A stretch of 64,000 nt of DNA from Cricetomys ansorgei (GCA_026225945.1 JAMJFZ010000818.1:4002501-4066500); one strand, 5' to 3'. Shown: positions 26,501-38,900, counted from the stretch's first letter. Numbers and translations are program-made. Notes: generated by a model not told the origin, from the letters alone.

Positions 26501-27765
26501 TTGCTTTGAAGTCTCAACAACAGGAGAGACAGAGAAGGAAATACCACGAGATACCATCATTTGGCTGTGTAGAGAACTGCACAGTGTTTTGTATCTTAGC
26601 TGAACTTTCTCCTCCCCACCGGGCCTTGAACAGGCAAAGCTCACAGTCTAACACACCCCACAGTAGAGGGATCATGTGAATGCAGTTCCTTGAAGCCACA
26701 ACAAGGCGCTGACGGTGCACTCTCTGCTGTTTATGTGGAACGCGAGAAACTCTCACAACTCACCACAAGTTGCTAATTCTTGTCACTAGTACCTAGCGGG
26801 TTTTGCGTTTTAACTGCTGAATATATGACTCCATTCTCACAGGCCTTGTCTTACCTCAGTGGTTCTGGCCTGGCCTGACTTTGTCCCCACAATCTAGAAA
26901 TATTTCCAGTGTCAACAACTCGGCCACTAAACATCTACAGTACACAGCTGAGGCTCCACCCACAGGAAACAATCTCCTGGCTCAGACTCAACAGCTCTGC
27001 CCACTGTAGAGCCTGCTTTAGCTAGCGTCCCCACTTTAGAGATGAGGCTGTAAACAGCGACAAGTAGCCGGCCTTGTCAGCCCATTGCACCGCAGGCGCC
27101 CGAACTGAGACACTTCCCACGTAACTGCCGACCCAGAACTATTCTTGCTCTCCGCCAATCACTTTACTGGTTTTTTTGTCTTTTGAGACAGGCTCTCGCT
27201 ACCTATCCCTGGATAGCCTAGAAGTAACCATCCTCCTGCCTCAGTCTCCCAATGAACCCTATCACTTTACACAGCAAAAGAAAAGAGGCCCAGAGAGGGG
27301 AAGGAAACTGTCCAAGGTCACACAGCAGACTCAGAGGCAGAACTTGGGGCTCCTCAGGTCTTGCCCTTTAGCAGATCTTGCTCTAGCGAGGACCCAGAGG
27401 GTCACCCCGAGGGGGGAAGGTCACCCCTAGAGGAAGGTCCCAGGCTCAGGGAGCTAGCTGCCATCCTTCTGTCTGTCCCCTAGGGCAGACTGAGCCGGGC
27501 AGGAGTCCATGGTCCAACCATAAGAGGGGAGGGAAGGGGGAAGAAAGGGTCGCAGGGCTCCAGCTCCCCAAGCTCCCCGCCGCGATCCGGGCCGCCCCAC
27601 AAAGTCAGGGCGAAGAGAAAGGGGTGCAGGGAAAAAAAGCACGCGGGGAACCTCCCCAGGCCCCGCCTCGGGCGTCGGGAGCGCCCAGTCTCAGCCCCTT
27701 CTCCGCGCCCTCTGACCCCTGACCCCTGCCCTCGAGCCAAGCCCGCGAACCCCTCGGATTCTTAC
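23599..27765 (-). other. TPCN1 intron 1
   Basis: Besides the SINE cluster it holds a B1 at 25,965-26,105, MIR-like fragments at about 25,440-25,600 and 27,255-27,345, and unique sequence at about 26,110-27,170 with no recognisable exon. Confidence 0.6.
24150..25240. repeat. Dense SINE cluster in TPCN1 intron 1
   Basis: B1 copies at 24,150-24,290, 24,310-24,475 and 24,730-24,865 (plus); B3 at 24,512-24,725 (plus); B2 at 24,888-25,065 (plus); B1 at 25,070-25,240 (minus). Confidence 0.8.
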
Positions 27766-27930
27766 ATGCGCCGTCCCAGAATCCCGCACCGTGCAGCGGT
27801 GCAGCGCAGATCGCAGCCGCCGCCGACAAAGTCCCGACAGCGGAGCCACTGCAGCCGCCACCGCCGCCTCACCGCTGCCACAGCGGCAGCTGCGCCAGCC
27901 CTCGCAGCCGCCGACTCCTGTCACTCAGCC
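27766..27930 (-). other. TPCN1: TPCN1 exon 1 (untranslated), approximate 5' end
   Basis: In GC-rich, CpG-rich sequence the minus strand reads GGCGCAT then GTAAGA, a near-consensus donor ending the exon at 27,766. It would splice to the exon starting at 23,598. The 5' limit is a guess; the CpG-dense block continues to about 27,960. The position matches the head-to-head arrangement of human TPCN1 and IQCD. Confidence 0.6.
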
Positions 27931-28260
27931 CCGCCGGCCCCGCCCCGCGGCCCCGCCGTACGGCCCATTGGTCACCGGAGAGGCCGCAATGAAATTTGAC
28001 TGGGTAATCCGCACGTCACTCACCGTTCTCACGTCATTCCTCGCGGAGGGAGGGCGGGGCGAGGATGCTCCACTTCTCCCCCCGCCCCCTTACTCGCTCA
28101 ACCAACGGGAACCCCGGGTCCTTCCATTGGCAGAACGTCAGAGAGACGGTGATTTTGATAGGCCATCTTTCAGAAGGCGGAGCCAACGCAGCCCGGCTGG
28201 AAGTTGAATGGTGAAACAGGAGGTCAGTCAAAATAGAGTCCCGCCTTCTAAGATTGGCGC

Positions 28261-28273
28261 GTAACCTAGCAAC
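28261..28273 (+). promoter_or_regulatory. RFX X-box motif, GTAACCTAGCAAC
   Basis: The site fits the ciliary-gene X-box consensus GTNRCC-N(0-3)-RGYAAC exactly, with a one-base spacer. It is preceded directly by ATTGGCGCG, which overlaps CCAAT-type and E2F-like sequence. It lies about 90 bp upstream of the IQCD exon 1 donor. RFX control of an axonemal gene is expected from known biology; binding here is inferred. Confidence 0.65.
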
Positions 28274-28282
28274 ATAGGGGCA

Positions 28283-28346
28283 GCAGAGCTGGTTAACTCT
28301 AGGCAGGGAAACTCGCAGAGCTGGTTAACTCTAGGCGGAGAAACTT
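28283..28346 (+). repeat. Two tandem copies of a 32-bp unit at the IQCD 5' end
   Basis: Copies 28,283-28,314 and 28,315-28,346 both begin GCAGAGCTGGTTAACTCTAG and differ at only a few positions. They lie in or just upstream of the untranslated IQCD exon 1. GGTTAACT resembles an HNF1 half-site pair; no function is shown. Confidence 0.85.
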
Positions 28347-28362
28347 GCAGCCTGCGGAGCCG
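28283..28362 (+). other. IQCD: IQCD exon 1 (untranslated), approximate start
   Basis: A strong GTGAGT donor follows GGAGCCG at 28,362 in the divergent promoter. Human IQCD starts within a few hundred bp of TPCN1, so this is the natural first exon, splicing over 6.8 kb to 35,162. The 5' end shown is arbitrary. Confidence 0.5.
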
Positions 28363-29597
28363 GTGAGTGACAGCGGGGAAGGGGATGCGTGCCATGTGCA
28401 CCACGTGGGCGCGCTGTCCGGGGACCCCCCGAGGGGTCTGCGCCCCACTGCCATCCTGTCCAGCTCCAGGGCCTCAATACCCCTCCCTACCCCGGTCCAG
28501 ATCTACTCTGGGCCACTCTCAAGGACCACGGAGCATCCTCTTGCGATAGTCCTCTCATCCAGTCCCCTGTCCCGTCACGGCTCCGCCCCTCATCCCTCAG
28601 TGGTACCATTTCTGTAGTCGTCCCAGCGAACTTAGTTCAGGTCAAATGTAAGAGGATGGGTTGGTTTTGTTGTTTGTTTTGTCTTAGAGACAGGGTCTCA
28701 CCATGTAGCTCTGGTTGGCCTGGAACTCACTCTGTAGACCAGGCTAGCCTCAGACTCACAGAGATCTGCCTGCCTCTTCCTCTGAGTGCTGGGATTGAAG
28801 GTGTTTGCCACCTCGCCTAGCCTAATTAGTTTTTTTTCTTTAATCGTTGTTGTTGTTTGTTGAAGATCTGTTTTTAATTATTTTGATCACTCTGTGCATG
28901 TTGGTGGAGTATGTACATGTGAGTCCATGAAAGGGTGTTGGATCCCCTGGAGCCCGGAGCTGAAGTTACTGGCAGGCAGTTGTAAGCTGTCTGACATAAA
29001 TGCTGACAACCAAACTTGGGTCCTCTGAAAGAGCCGTACACACTTACAAAAAACAAAAACGTTAAAGATTTGTTTATGTCTATTTTATGTCTCTCTGTGA
29101 GTGCCTCCGTGTATGTATGTGCACAGTGTGCGTGCTATGACTGAGGAGTCCAGAAATGGGGCTGGAGTTACAGGTGATTGTGAGTCGCTTATGTGCATGC
29201 TACGTACTGAGCCTGAATCCTCTATGGGAGCAGAGGCACTATTAAACTCTTAGCCAGCTCTCCAGCCTGGTTATTTTGATTATACACAGAATTCTGTCTT
29301 TGATGTTAACTTTAAAATGTAGCTCATATCCTTAAAATGTGATTCCCTTGCGCATTCTGCGGACGAAGGAGAATTTCTTGTGCAGATTGCCGAGGCAAGG
29401 CAGTAAGGACTTGGCATGCGTACAGCTGCACGGTGATTCCCCGCCATGACTCATTCTACCTTAACACTTTCTGTCTAAACATTTCCAAGAACATTCTCTT
29501 GGCTCATGCCACAAATATTCACATATTTAAATGGGTTTATTGGGTACTTATTGTGGATAGTGGAGGCAGCCTGAGCTGCATGAGATCCTGTCTCTTA

Positions 29598-29599
<2 letters not shown>

Positions 29600-29642
<43 letters not shown>
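29600..29642 (+). repeat. TG microsatellite
   Basis: About 21 TG units directly before a B2; a CA/CACG run follows at about 29,806-29,851. Confidence 0.9.
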
Positions 29643-29647
<5 letters not shown>

Positions 29648-30524
29648 ATGGTTTGGCCATTAGAAGCACACAGTGCTCTTGCAGAGGATCCTCAGTTCCC
29701 AACACCCACATCAAGTAGTTCACAACTGCCTGCAACTCCAACTCAAGGTGACCCAGTGCCCTCTTCTGGCCCCACAGACACCTGCACTCATATGCACATA
29801 CCTCAACACACACGGACACACACACACACACACACACGCACACACACACACAATTATGCTCTTGGAATTGAGGGTGATTAAAAATCACAAACAAAATATC
29901 TTTTAACCTTGGCTTTTATTACAGCAATAGGTTATATCCTATAGGCAATGAAAATATTTTAACCCTAATGGTTTCAAGTGCAGGTGACTTTTTCCCTTTT
30001 AATTGACAAAGAAATGCATTTCCTTCTGGTCTCAGTACAAGTTTAATTATAAAATAATAGTTCAGGCTCAAATGTAGTTGGGTGGCACTGGTTGTGCCTA
30101 ACGTGTGAGGACCTACGTTTAAGCCCCAGCATGAAAATGCCAGGCAAATGCAAACTTCTGTGGTTCTTACATGTATTCATTATATTGATATTTTACACTG
30201 TTAATTGATTGAGGGAATGTTGAGACAGGGTTTCTCTGTGTAGCCGTGGTTGTCCTGGAACTCTCTATGTAGACCAAGCTGGCCTTGAACTCAGAGACCT
30301 GCCTGCCTCTGCCTGAGTGCTGGGATTAAATGTGTGTGCCACCACCATCCAGCCTAATTGATATTTTTTTTAAAGATGAAGGGTTTTATCTATTTGTATT
30401 CTGTGTGTGACACCTGGCTTTTACATGGTGTTAGGGAGCTAGCTAAGGTGTTCAGGTTTGAGCAGTGAACATTTTACTGCCTGAGTCATCTCTCTAGCCT
30501 GTGTTTTAAATTGTCTCATTTACT

Positions 30525-30805
30525 TAGTGTGTGTATGTATATGTGTGTGTGTGTATGTGTGTGACCATGTATGTGTGTATATGTATGTGTATGGGTATAT
30601 GTGTGTGTGCATGTATGGGTGTGTGTGTGTGTGTGTAAGAGAATATGTATGTGCATGTGTGTATACGTGTGTATGTGTGTGTTGTATATATGTAAGCATG
30701 TATGTATTTGTGTGCATGTGTGTGAGAGCATGTCTGTGTATGTGTGTGTGCCTGTATGTATAGTATGTGTGAGCGTGTGTGTGTATGATGTGTGTGCGAG
30801 TGCTT
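30525..30805 (+). repeat. Degenerate TG/TATG simple repeat
   Basis: About 280 bp of TGTG, TATG and CATG units. It keeps several frames open on both strands; none is a gene. Confidence 0.9.
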
Positions 30806-31966
30806 ATTAGTGCTGTGATGGAATCCAGGACCTCACACATGCTAAGCAGATGTGCCACTCCGAGCCCTTCCTTCTTTTTTGAAACAACCGAAATAATCCA
30901 CTGTGCAGTCACGTGTGACCAGAAATGCACATTTCTAAAGCATACCGTGACCAGGAAAGAAATTCAAAACATCCGACATGGAAGCCAGACAGGGATTAAG
31001 TGTCCTCTCTAACTCTCTGCCTGTTCCTTTGAGGCAGGGCTTCTCTCTGAATCTAGGGCTCAAGTTTTCTCATCTAGGCTGAACGCCAACAACCCAGCAT
31101 CCTCCTGTCTCAGCTCCTGTTCTCTCCAGTCTGTGGAGCGATGAGCTGTAGTCGTACTTTGGAGTTCTCTTTCTTTCTTTTGTTTTTTTAGGTTTTTTTA
31201 TTTTATGCGTATGAACGTCTTGCCTGCGTGTGTGTCTGTGCATGTGCATCCTATGTGTGCGGTACTTTTATATGCTAGAAGACAGTGCTGGGTCCCCGGG
31301 AATCAGGAACTACAAATCATTATGAGCCTCCATGCGCGTGCTGAGAACCAGATCCTTATCCTCCGCAAGAGCAGCAGGTGCGAGTAACCATTGTGCCGTC
31401 TCTCCCCTCTCCCCCATCGTGTTTACATTTGTAATAGAAGGCATAAAGGCTGGACACGTATGGGAATATTACATTCACACGAGAGTCCTGTAAAATCCCC
31501 TGTCCGTCCCCATTTCACGGGGCGGGGGTGGGGACAAAGCTTGGAGAGCGGGGTAACCTTGCTCAACCCATGTGACTGGGTGGGAGCCATGGGCTCTAAG
31601 TGAACTCAGTTACCACACAGTGAGCTTCTGGTTTCCCTTTTCACTTTGGAACTTGGAGAAGGTCAGGCGACCATGCCAAGGCTCGTCCCAAGCTGCAGAC
31701 AATTGGCTACCGCGGGCAGCAATTACTGTCTCCCCAGCCACCATTGGCCAGTGCCCTGTCCCTGGAGCACCGGAGCCCCCAGCCACAGCTGAGATCCTGT
31801 CCGTTAACAAGTCCTCCTCCAGTGCCATTGCCACAGCCCGCGCCAGGGACCTTTGGGGACCAAATAGAATCCACCAGTTGCAGTTTCCAGCTGCGTAGGA
31901 GGCTGTCAGGGATCATGTGGTGCATTTACCGAGCATCTGCTATGTGATAGTTGTTTTGGATAAAAG

Positions 31967-31968
<2 letters not shown>

Positions 31969-32000
<32 letters not shown>

Positions 32001-32070
32001 TGTACCTATGTGTAGGGCAGGGAGAAGGCGGGGAGAGAGAGAGAGAGCGAGCGAGCGCGAGAGAGAGCGA
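31969..32070 (+). repeat. GAT and GA/GCGA simple repeats
   Basis: About ten GAT units at 31,969-32,000, then an AG/CGAG-rich run to 32,070. Confidence 0.85.
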
Positions 32071-33685
32071 ACGCGTGCTGGCATGCCAATACACATGTGT
32101 GCAGGTCAAGGTCAACCCTCAGAAATCGACTTCCTCCTTCTACTGTAGGTTCCGGGGATTGAACTCAGATCCTCAGTTTTGGTAGCAAGCTTCTTCACCC
32201 ACTCTCCATCTTGCCGGCTATCCATCTTGTGGGACAGAAGTTTTCAACATGATTGACTGGACTCCTGTACCCATCAGGTCCTTTTTTAAAAATGTGTGAA
32301 ACAAAGGAAATGATTATACCTGTACCTTGCAGGGTTATAAGAAACAAAATGACTCATCCGAAGAAAGCATTTCTTTTTCTTCTTTTTCCTTTTTTTTTTT
32401 TTTCTTTTTTAATTATTTTGTTTGAGACAGTCTCCCTCTGTAGCCCAGGATGGCCTTCAACCCACTGTGTGGCCAAGGATGGTCTTGAACTTCTGCTCCT
32501 CCTGCGCCTCACCTCCAGACTGCTGGGATCAAGGGCGTGCTTTGGAACAGCTGGGCACATATGTAAGTTCTAACATTGGGCAGCATCACAAAGAAGGGCC
32601 TTAAACCGAGACACCCCTCCCCTTCCCCTGACTTCCTCACCAGCCAGTGCTGGGGCCTGTGAAATAGTCACAGGTGCAGGGTTTATGGGTGATGGGTTCT
32701 TCCATCTTCTCTCCAAGTGTGCGTGTGGGCTCCTTTAATTCGAATCTTTCTTTTTTTCAAAGTGAGTGCACAGTAATAAACATCCAACAGGCGAATTTGA
32801 ATGAAGTGGAGGCACATTTCCATGATAAAGATAAATCAATAGAAACCATGCCGATTAAAGCCCTGCTTCACTCTCAGGGCAGGATGCTTAAAAAGGGGGA
32901 GGCTGGGTTGACAACACTTTCAGTACGAAGGCTGGCAGCATCGGAAAGGACACGGAGCAACCATATTAGAATTCAAGGAAAAGATTCTCGGGTAATTTTC
33001 GTTGGCGTCATCACTGACCCCTCTTCCCATGCCACCCCCTCCCCCTGGTTTTCTTTTCCCTCGTTCACCCAAATGAGCTGTCAAGAACCGACGGGCATCT
33101 TGGTAATCAAAGAAAACAAGCTTGCCCTTTAAAGCAAAAGAGGCAATTTGGCTGAAAGCAAATTGGAAACATTTCCCATGGCTCTGGAGGTTCCAGCCTC
33201 CGTCTCCCAAGAATTCTGGGAGTTTTGGTCAATGCCCGGGGAACTCGGAGGACAAGAGTGCGTTCGTCCATCCACTTCCTTCAGTCGTCCTGTGGCCTCA
33301 GGGCAGGGACCCTTCATCCTCAGAGGGCTTGGGAGAGGCACCCGGTCCGCCCAGAACCCTTTACTGTCAGGAAAAGGCCCCCTAGGGGACTTTGAGGATA
33401 AGAGCAGGAAGCGGGAATGCGTTCCAAGGAAGAAGATGGTGCCACCTTGGGTTGGGCAGGCTCTAAGAAGGTTCTGACCCTGGATGTGTTTCGTCTGGCC
33501 AAGGAGCCCCCATCCTTCACAACAGAGCTGGCACCTCTCTTCTCTGTCCTTAGGCATAGTAGATACTTACCTGATTGCCTGGCCGTCTGCAGTTTGACGA
33601 ACTAAAGATAACGTCCTGTGGCTCTGCGTAGCCCTTTCTCCTCTCCATCCTCCCGCGGGTCCCTCAGATCACCGCCTATGCTATC

Positions 33686-33745
33686 TGATCACCTAAGGCT
33701 CTTTGATTGCATATTTGATCAGCTGAGCCTCTCTGATTGCAAACG
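33686..33745 (+). repeat. Two imperfect 30-bp direct repeats
   Basis: TGATCACCTAAGGCTCTTTG at 33,686 and TGATCAGCTGAGCCTCTCTG at 33,716 head two 30-bp units, both continuing ATTGCA. The first contains CTTTGAT, a TCF/LEF-like core. Confidence 0.75.
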
Positions 33746-35161
33746 ACAGAAAAAGATGGAAGCTGAGCAGAACAGTTGGCCAACCAGGCTTCGGAACTCA
33801 GGCAGGAGCCAAGGACCACCCCCCCCAACCCCCCATCCCACACGCATGGTCTGGTTTAGCACGGTCTTCAAGAAGGACCTGGAAGCTTAGCTCCCGGCAT
33901 TTCCCACCCCTGTGGCTTCCCCTCAGCCAGAGTCGCCCCTCCTCCGAGATAGTGGACTATCTGATGGACAGTCCCACCAAAACCTCTGTGTCAGTCAGCT
34001 TCTCACCACGACAAAAATCCCCGAGGTGAATGACGCATAAGGAGGAAAGGCTGGTCTGGTCTGGGGTTGGTGGCTCCGCTGCTTTGGCGGCTGCAGAACA
34101 GCGCATCACGTCATGGCAGAGCCTGCTGGAGAGGAGTTTGCTCACCTCTAAGAGAGAGAGATAGTGAGGGGGAGGGAGAGAGACAGAGAGACAGTGTGAG
34201 TGTTCCCTTCATGGGCACACTCCCGGTGACCTAAGAACCTCACACCAGCCAGGCGTGGCATGATTACCCACACCTTTTAATCCCAGCACTCAGGAGCCAG
34301 AGGCAGAAACAGGAGGATCTCTGAGTTCAAGGCCAGCCCAGTCTACATAGTGAATTTCAGGCCACCTAAGGCTACATAGTAAGACTCTGTGCCGCCCACC
34401 CCCCACCTTGTCCTTGCCCGGCTGTTGGCTGTGACTTGTTCAAACCCATCTGTGTCCTGTCCTATTCATGTCCTACTCTGTGACCTGTCTACTGTGTCCA
34501 TGGCTCTCCTGCTCTGTGGCCCATCCCACTCTGTCCGTGGTCTGTCCCGCTACGTGACCTGGCCTGTGCCTTGTCCCAGCCTCCCCTGTGTCCTGGGCTG
34601 CTGCTCGGCAGACTGCGGCCCAAGCTCTTCAGTTGGTTTCCCACTGGTTTGGGGTCAGCGTGGGGAGGAAGCGTGGGTGGGGGCGGGGCACATCTCCACA
34701 CTGTGCTTGGGACAGCACTTCCGGCCACAGTTTCAACAATTCCCCGAGGTCTGCTTCAGTGAGTCCTGTGCCTCCTCTCTGGAGACTTCCTGCTGCTGAC
34801 ACTGCTGGATGGCTTCACCTTCCAGGAGCCAGCCTTTCTGCCTCTTGGGTGCCTGGGTAACCCCCATATGCGGGTCCTCAGAACAGTGGCTGGTATGTGT
34901 GTCTGGGACTCAGCCCTCTATCCCCGGTGACTCTAGCTCCATCACGACGCTAGAAGATAGGCGTGACCGGGTAGTACAAGCCTGCAACCCCAGCCCTTGG
35001 ATCAGGAGTAAGGACAGCCTAGGCTATAAGAGACCCTGTCTCATAGAACAAAACAAAACAAAAAAACCCAAAGACAAAGCAGCTAAAAGCAGCTTCCAGG
35101 TTCTGTCCCATGTCATCATGGCCATCAGTGATATGCCTAACCGCCACCCCTTCTTTTATAG

Positions 35162-35980
35162 GGTTGCTGGAGACTGTGAAAGCCGAGCGAGCCCTGAGTT
35201 GGCTGCCATCTCAGGGCCAGGATATACATGCCAGAGCCAAAGCCAGCTGCTTCAGAGATGGCCTTGGACAGCATCAGCATGGCCCCGTCCTACTACGGGC
35301 TGGCCATCCAAAGAATCCCACTGAAGACAGACATAGTCCCAGCTGAGCCAATGAAGACCTTGGTCCCATCCAAATCCAAGCTCAGCACCATCGAGGCCAA
35401 GAGGATCATGTCGGTCCTGGATGAGGCCATATACAAGGTAGAGCTGGTGACCCTTATGTCCTACGTGGAGTCCCACCCAGAGGCTCTGGAGGGAATGTTG
35501 CCCGAGTACCTGGTGAGGGCCATAAGAGAGCATCTGGACATTGGCCAGATCCTGGTGGAGAGTGCCAGCATGATACAGGACAAACAAAGACATCTGGAGG
35601 AAGAGGAGGACGCCGCCGATGAAGCCTGGTGCCGGGACCGCCTCCTGTCCATAGACATACACAAGGCCAACATGTGGCCAGTGGTGTACCAGTTCCGGGA
35701 CTCCATCAAGTCTATCCTGAGGCTCCTGCTCAATGACCCCCAGGTAACCAGGCTGCTGCAGATGCAGGCACCAGGCAGAAGCCCAGGGGCCCAGCGCCTC
35801 CTCGACGCCCTGGTGGAGCTTCGGAGCTTCCTCTTTGAGAAGCTCCTCACCAGCCCCATGGAAGTGAGGGAGAAGAACCAGTTCATACAGGACGTCAGAC
35901 GGAGGAATGAAAGGAACCAAGAGGTCATCGATGCCCTCGAGGCCGAGCTGGCAGAGGTGCTGAAGAACAAGGAGTCGGAG
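35162..35980 (+). CDS. IQCD: IQCD exon 2 (start codon, first 241 codons)
   Basis: The acceptor is TTTTATAG at 35,161, after a pyrimidine tract; coding begins at 35,258. The exon ends GAG with a GTATAC donor. Reading past that donor stays open to 36,226, so intron retention would give a shorter protein with an unrelated tail; I have no evidence that it is used. Confidence 0.85.
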
Positions 35981-38900
35981 GTATACCTCCCTCCGCATCC
36001 CTCAAGCCACACGCCCGAGCAGCCGAACCCTCTGGGACTGACTCTCGGGTTTTCTCCCAGTGATTCAAGTAGCTTTCCCTTCATTCACTCCATAGAGATT
36101 GTTCTGACCATTCTACTAGGAGGTATGTCTTTAAACAAGCCCAGCCCCAAGAGCCTCAAGGTAGGCACTAAGGAACCCACTGGCTGCTCTTTTGGGAAGT
36201 ATGCCGGGAAGGACAGGGCACCATGAAGGGGTGATACAAGAGAACTGAACTTGGGCCAGAAGGACCAGGGCCATCGTCACTGAGACAAGAAAGACAAAGA
36301 GAGGGGGAGTGAACCAGACAAGCGAGGGAGACCCTTCCAGCCAGGGCTTAGCAAAGTGTCTGTGTCACCAGCTAAGTGAGCACCTTTGCCTTCTGTAGGA
36401 TGGCCACCAAATGCACGGGGGAGAGGCTGGCGAGACCTTTCCGTGGTTAAAAGTACACACCATTGTTTGTTTAAGACAGGGTCCCACTACACAGCCCTGG
36501 CTGGCTTGGGATGCCATAGACCAGGCTGGCCTTGAACTCGCAGAGATCTACCTGCCTGTGCTTCCTAAGTACTGGGATTAAAGGCCGGTGCCACACACCG
36601 CTCTGGCAGCTCACAAACTCCCGCAACTCCAGCTCCAGGGGATCTGACGCCCTCTTCTGGACACCACAGGCACCCGCATTCATGTGCACATGCTGACACA
36701 GACAGACACACAATTTAAAAATCTATTAAATCTTGAAAAGGAAAAGGGAAAACCAGAAACCCAGGAGTTCTGAAGCAAAAGAAAACTGAAAGCTTATTAT
36801 AAAAAGCACAGAACCGGGCCTGCCTCCATGAGTAAAGAGTTTTCTGTCCAAGCCTGGGGACCTGAATTCTAGCCCTAGAGCCTAATTGTTTTGTTTTTTT
36901 TTTTTTTCGTTTGTTTTGTTTTTCATTTAAAAATACAAACTTCTATCTATGTATTTTACATAAATGAGTGCTCCATCTCCATATATGTCTACAGGCCAGA
37001 AGAGGGCATCGGATCCCACTACAGGTGGTTGTGAGTCACCATGTGGTTGCTGGGAATTGAACTCAGGCCCTCTGAAAGAGCAGCCAGTGCTCTTAACCAC
37101 TGAGCAGTTTCTCCAGACCTTCTTCTTTTTTTTTTTTTTTTAAAGCCAGTGTGGCAGTGTACCTCTGTAAATCAGCACGGGGGAGGCAGGGACAGAAGGA
37201 CCCCTGGGTCTTAGTGGCCAGCCAACCTAGCCTAATCAACAAGCTCCAGGTCAGCACTGCAGGGTGCACACACATGCGCATCCACAGAAGAGTACAGCTG
37301 GCTACTCTGTGGACACACAGCTGCCTTTCGTCTTCCGGGAGGGTTTAAATATTTGAACACTCAAAGGTTCTTCAGGCAGCTGAAAGCGCACCTGTCTGTG
37401 TGTCCCAAGCAGCCCCACCCTTCACCCATTTTTTTTTACTAGTCAGAGTATTATAATGAGCCTCAGAGTCAGTTCCATCTCAGATCTGCCCCATCTTGGT
37501 GTCTGTGGGTCCTCAGTGGCTCCTGTCTTCCTGCACACTTATCACAAGTGAGAGACAGCAGCCCCTCCCCTTTTTTTTCTGGCTCCCTGTCTCATCTCCA
37601 GGGGGTCACACAATCCACGCCCTGGGCTCTTAGGCCAATGACTCTGCTGTTGGCGTGGAAAGCAGCCACGAACAGCAGCAGAACAAAAGGACTGTGTTGT
37701 ATCCCAATATACTTCATTGGCAGATACGGCTAGCTGCATTTGGTCTATGGGCCTTAGTTTGCTGACCCCTTTCCTAGGTAGAGGAGAGCACCGTGGTCCT
37801 GGGCCTAAGATGTGAATAAGCCTGGCTGCTCAGAACCCTAAGGGAGGGCACAGCCAAAGGCCTGCCTCTGCGATCGTAGGCGACCGTGCGGCTGTTAATG
37901 GCGCCCCCTCCTCCTTTTGTCCCGGCCTAGGTGGAGAAGGAGAACTTTGTGATCCAGGAGCTGAAGAACCACCTGCACCAGGTGTTCAAGTTCTCGGAGA
38001 ACAACCTCCTCCGCACGAAGCAGGAGGCAGAGAAGCAGCAGAAGGTGGATTACCGGGCCTCGCAGGCGAGGCTGGCCAAGATACAGCAGGAGATCCTGGC
38101 ACTTCGCTCTCAGTACCACAACGTGATCATGGAGAATCGGGAGGTGGAGCAGGCCCTGAGGAAGGTGCGCTGAGAGGGTGCAGACGGGGCAGGGCAGGGC
38201 TGGCCCAGGAGTGGGCAAGCCCGAGAGAGGCGATATCTCCTGGGTGGGCAAGGGGGCAGCATGCAGGCTAGAATTCAGAGCGAGGAGGCCAAATCTCTGT
38301 CCTAGCATTAGGGGACCCCAGTTCAGTGATCTTCAAAGAGTTCCTCAACTCCCCTGACCCCTGGGGATGACCCCTACTTATGGTAGATCGTGATCCTCAG
38401 GCAAGCTGAACTTGACCCCTCTTGGCCCTGGTTCCGAGGAGAACCTAAGGAAACACAGGTGGAAATCTGGGCATAGTGTGTGCAGTGAGCATGCACCAAG
38501 TATTCGTTTTTTCTTTCCATCTCAGCCACGCCCTGCCTACCTTCCAGTCTCTTCCCAAGGACACCCTCTTAGAGACCAGCCCCCAGGCCTTTCCAGTGTA
38601 GAGCCTCAGGGAGGTCTTGAGTGTCTCTCCAGAAGAAAGGCACAGGTCTGCCCACGAGGCTGGTGGAGAACCGCTCCGTGGGATCAAGGAGTTCCTCCTC
38701 TTGTTTTTCTTCCTTTCTTGAGATGGCTCAGTGGGTAAAGGTGCCGGCTGCCAAGCCCGATGCCCTGGGTTCAATCGCCAGGACCCACACGGTAGAAGGA
38801 GAGAATCAGTTCCTGCAAGTTGTCCTCTGATATCTGCACACAGTCCACCATTGCATTTGTGCGTGCTCCCGCCACACACACACACACACAGACCAATAAA

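Larger units (their letters stand above)
27560..28362. promoter_or_regulatory. Divergent CpG-island promoter of TPCN1 (-) and IQCD (+)
   Basis: This block is dense in CpG and GC boxes and separates TPCN1 exon 1 from the proposed IQCD exon 1. Visible elements are CCAAT boxes as ATTGG at 27,967, 28,125 and 28,253, two ACGTCA half-CRE cores near 28,013 and 28,031, a GGCCATCTT YY1-like site near 28,161, and an RFX X-box at 28,261-28,273. There is no TATA box, as usual for CpG-island promoters. Transcription start sites cannot be fixed from sequence. Confidence 0.65.
28363..35161 (+). other. IQCD intron 1
   Basis: Mostly SINEs to 31.4 kb. B1 (-) lies at 28,670-28,825, 30,215-30,355 and 32,415-32,540; B2 (-) at 28,860-29,045, 29,060-29,275 and 31,185-31,410; B2 (+) at 29,645-29,865; B1 (+) at 34,250-34,390. 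Unique, partly GC-rich stretches at 31,600-31,900 and 32,700-33,950 hold no recognised exon. The assignment depends on exon 1 being at 28.3 kb. Confidence 0.5.

Noticed and set aside
27791..28207. 138-codon plus-strand frame in the CpG island
   Set aside because: GC-rich promoter sequence; it is antisense to TPCN1 exon 1 and has no recognised product.
30516..30930. Thr/His-rich and Cys/Val-rich frames
   Set aside because: Translations of the TG/CA simple repeat on each strand.
35252..36084. Minus-strand open frames of 248 and 207 codons
   Set aside because: They are antisense shadows of IQCD exon 2, which is firmly assigned by similarity and splice sites.
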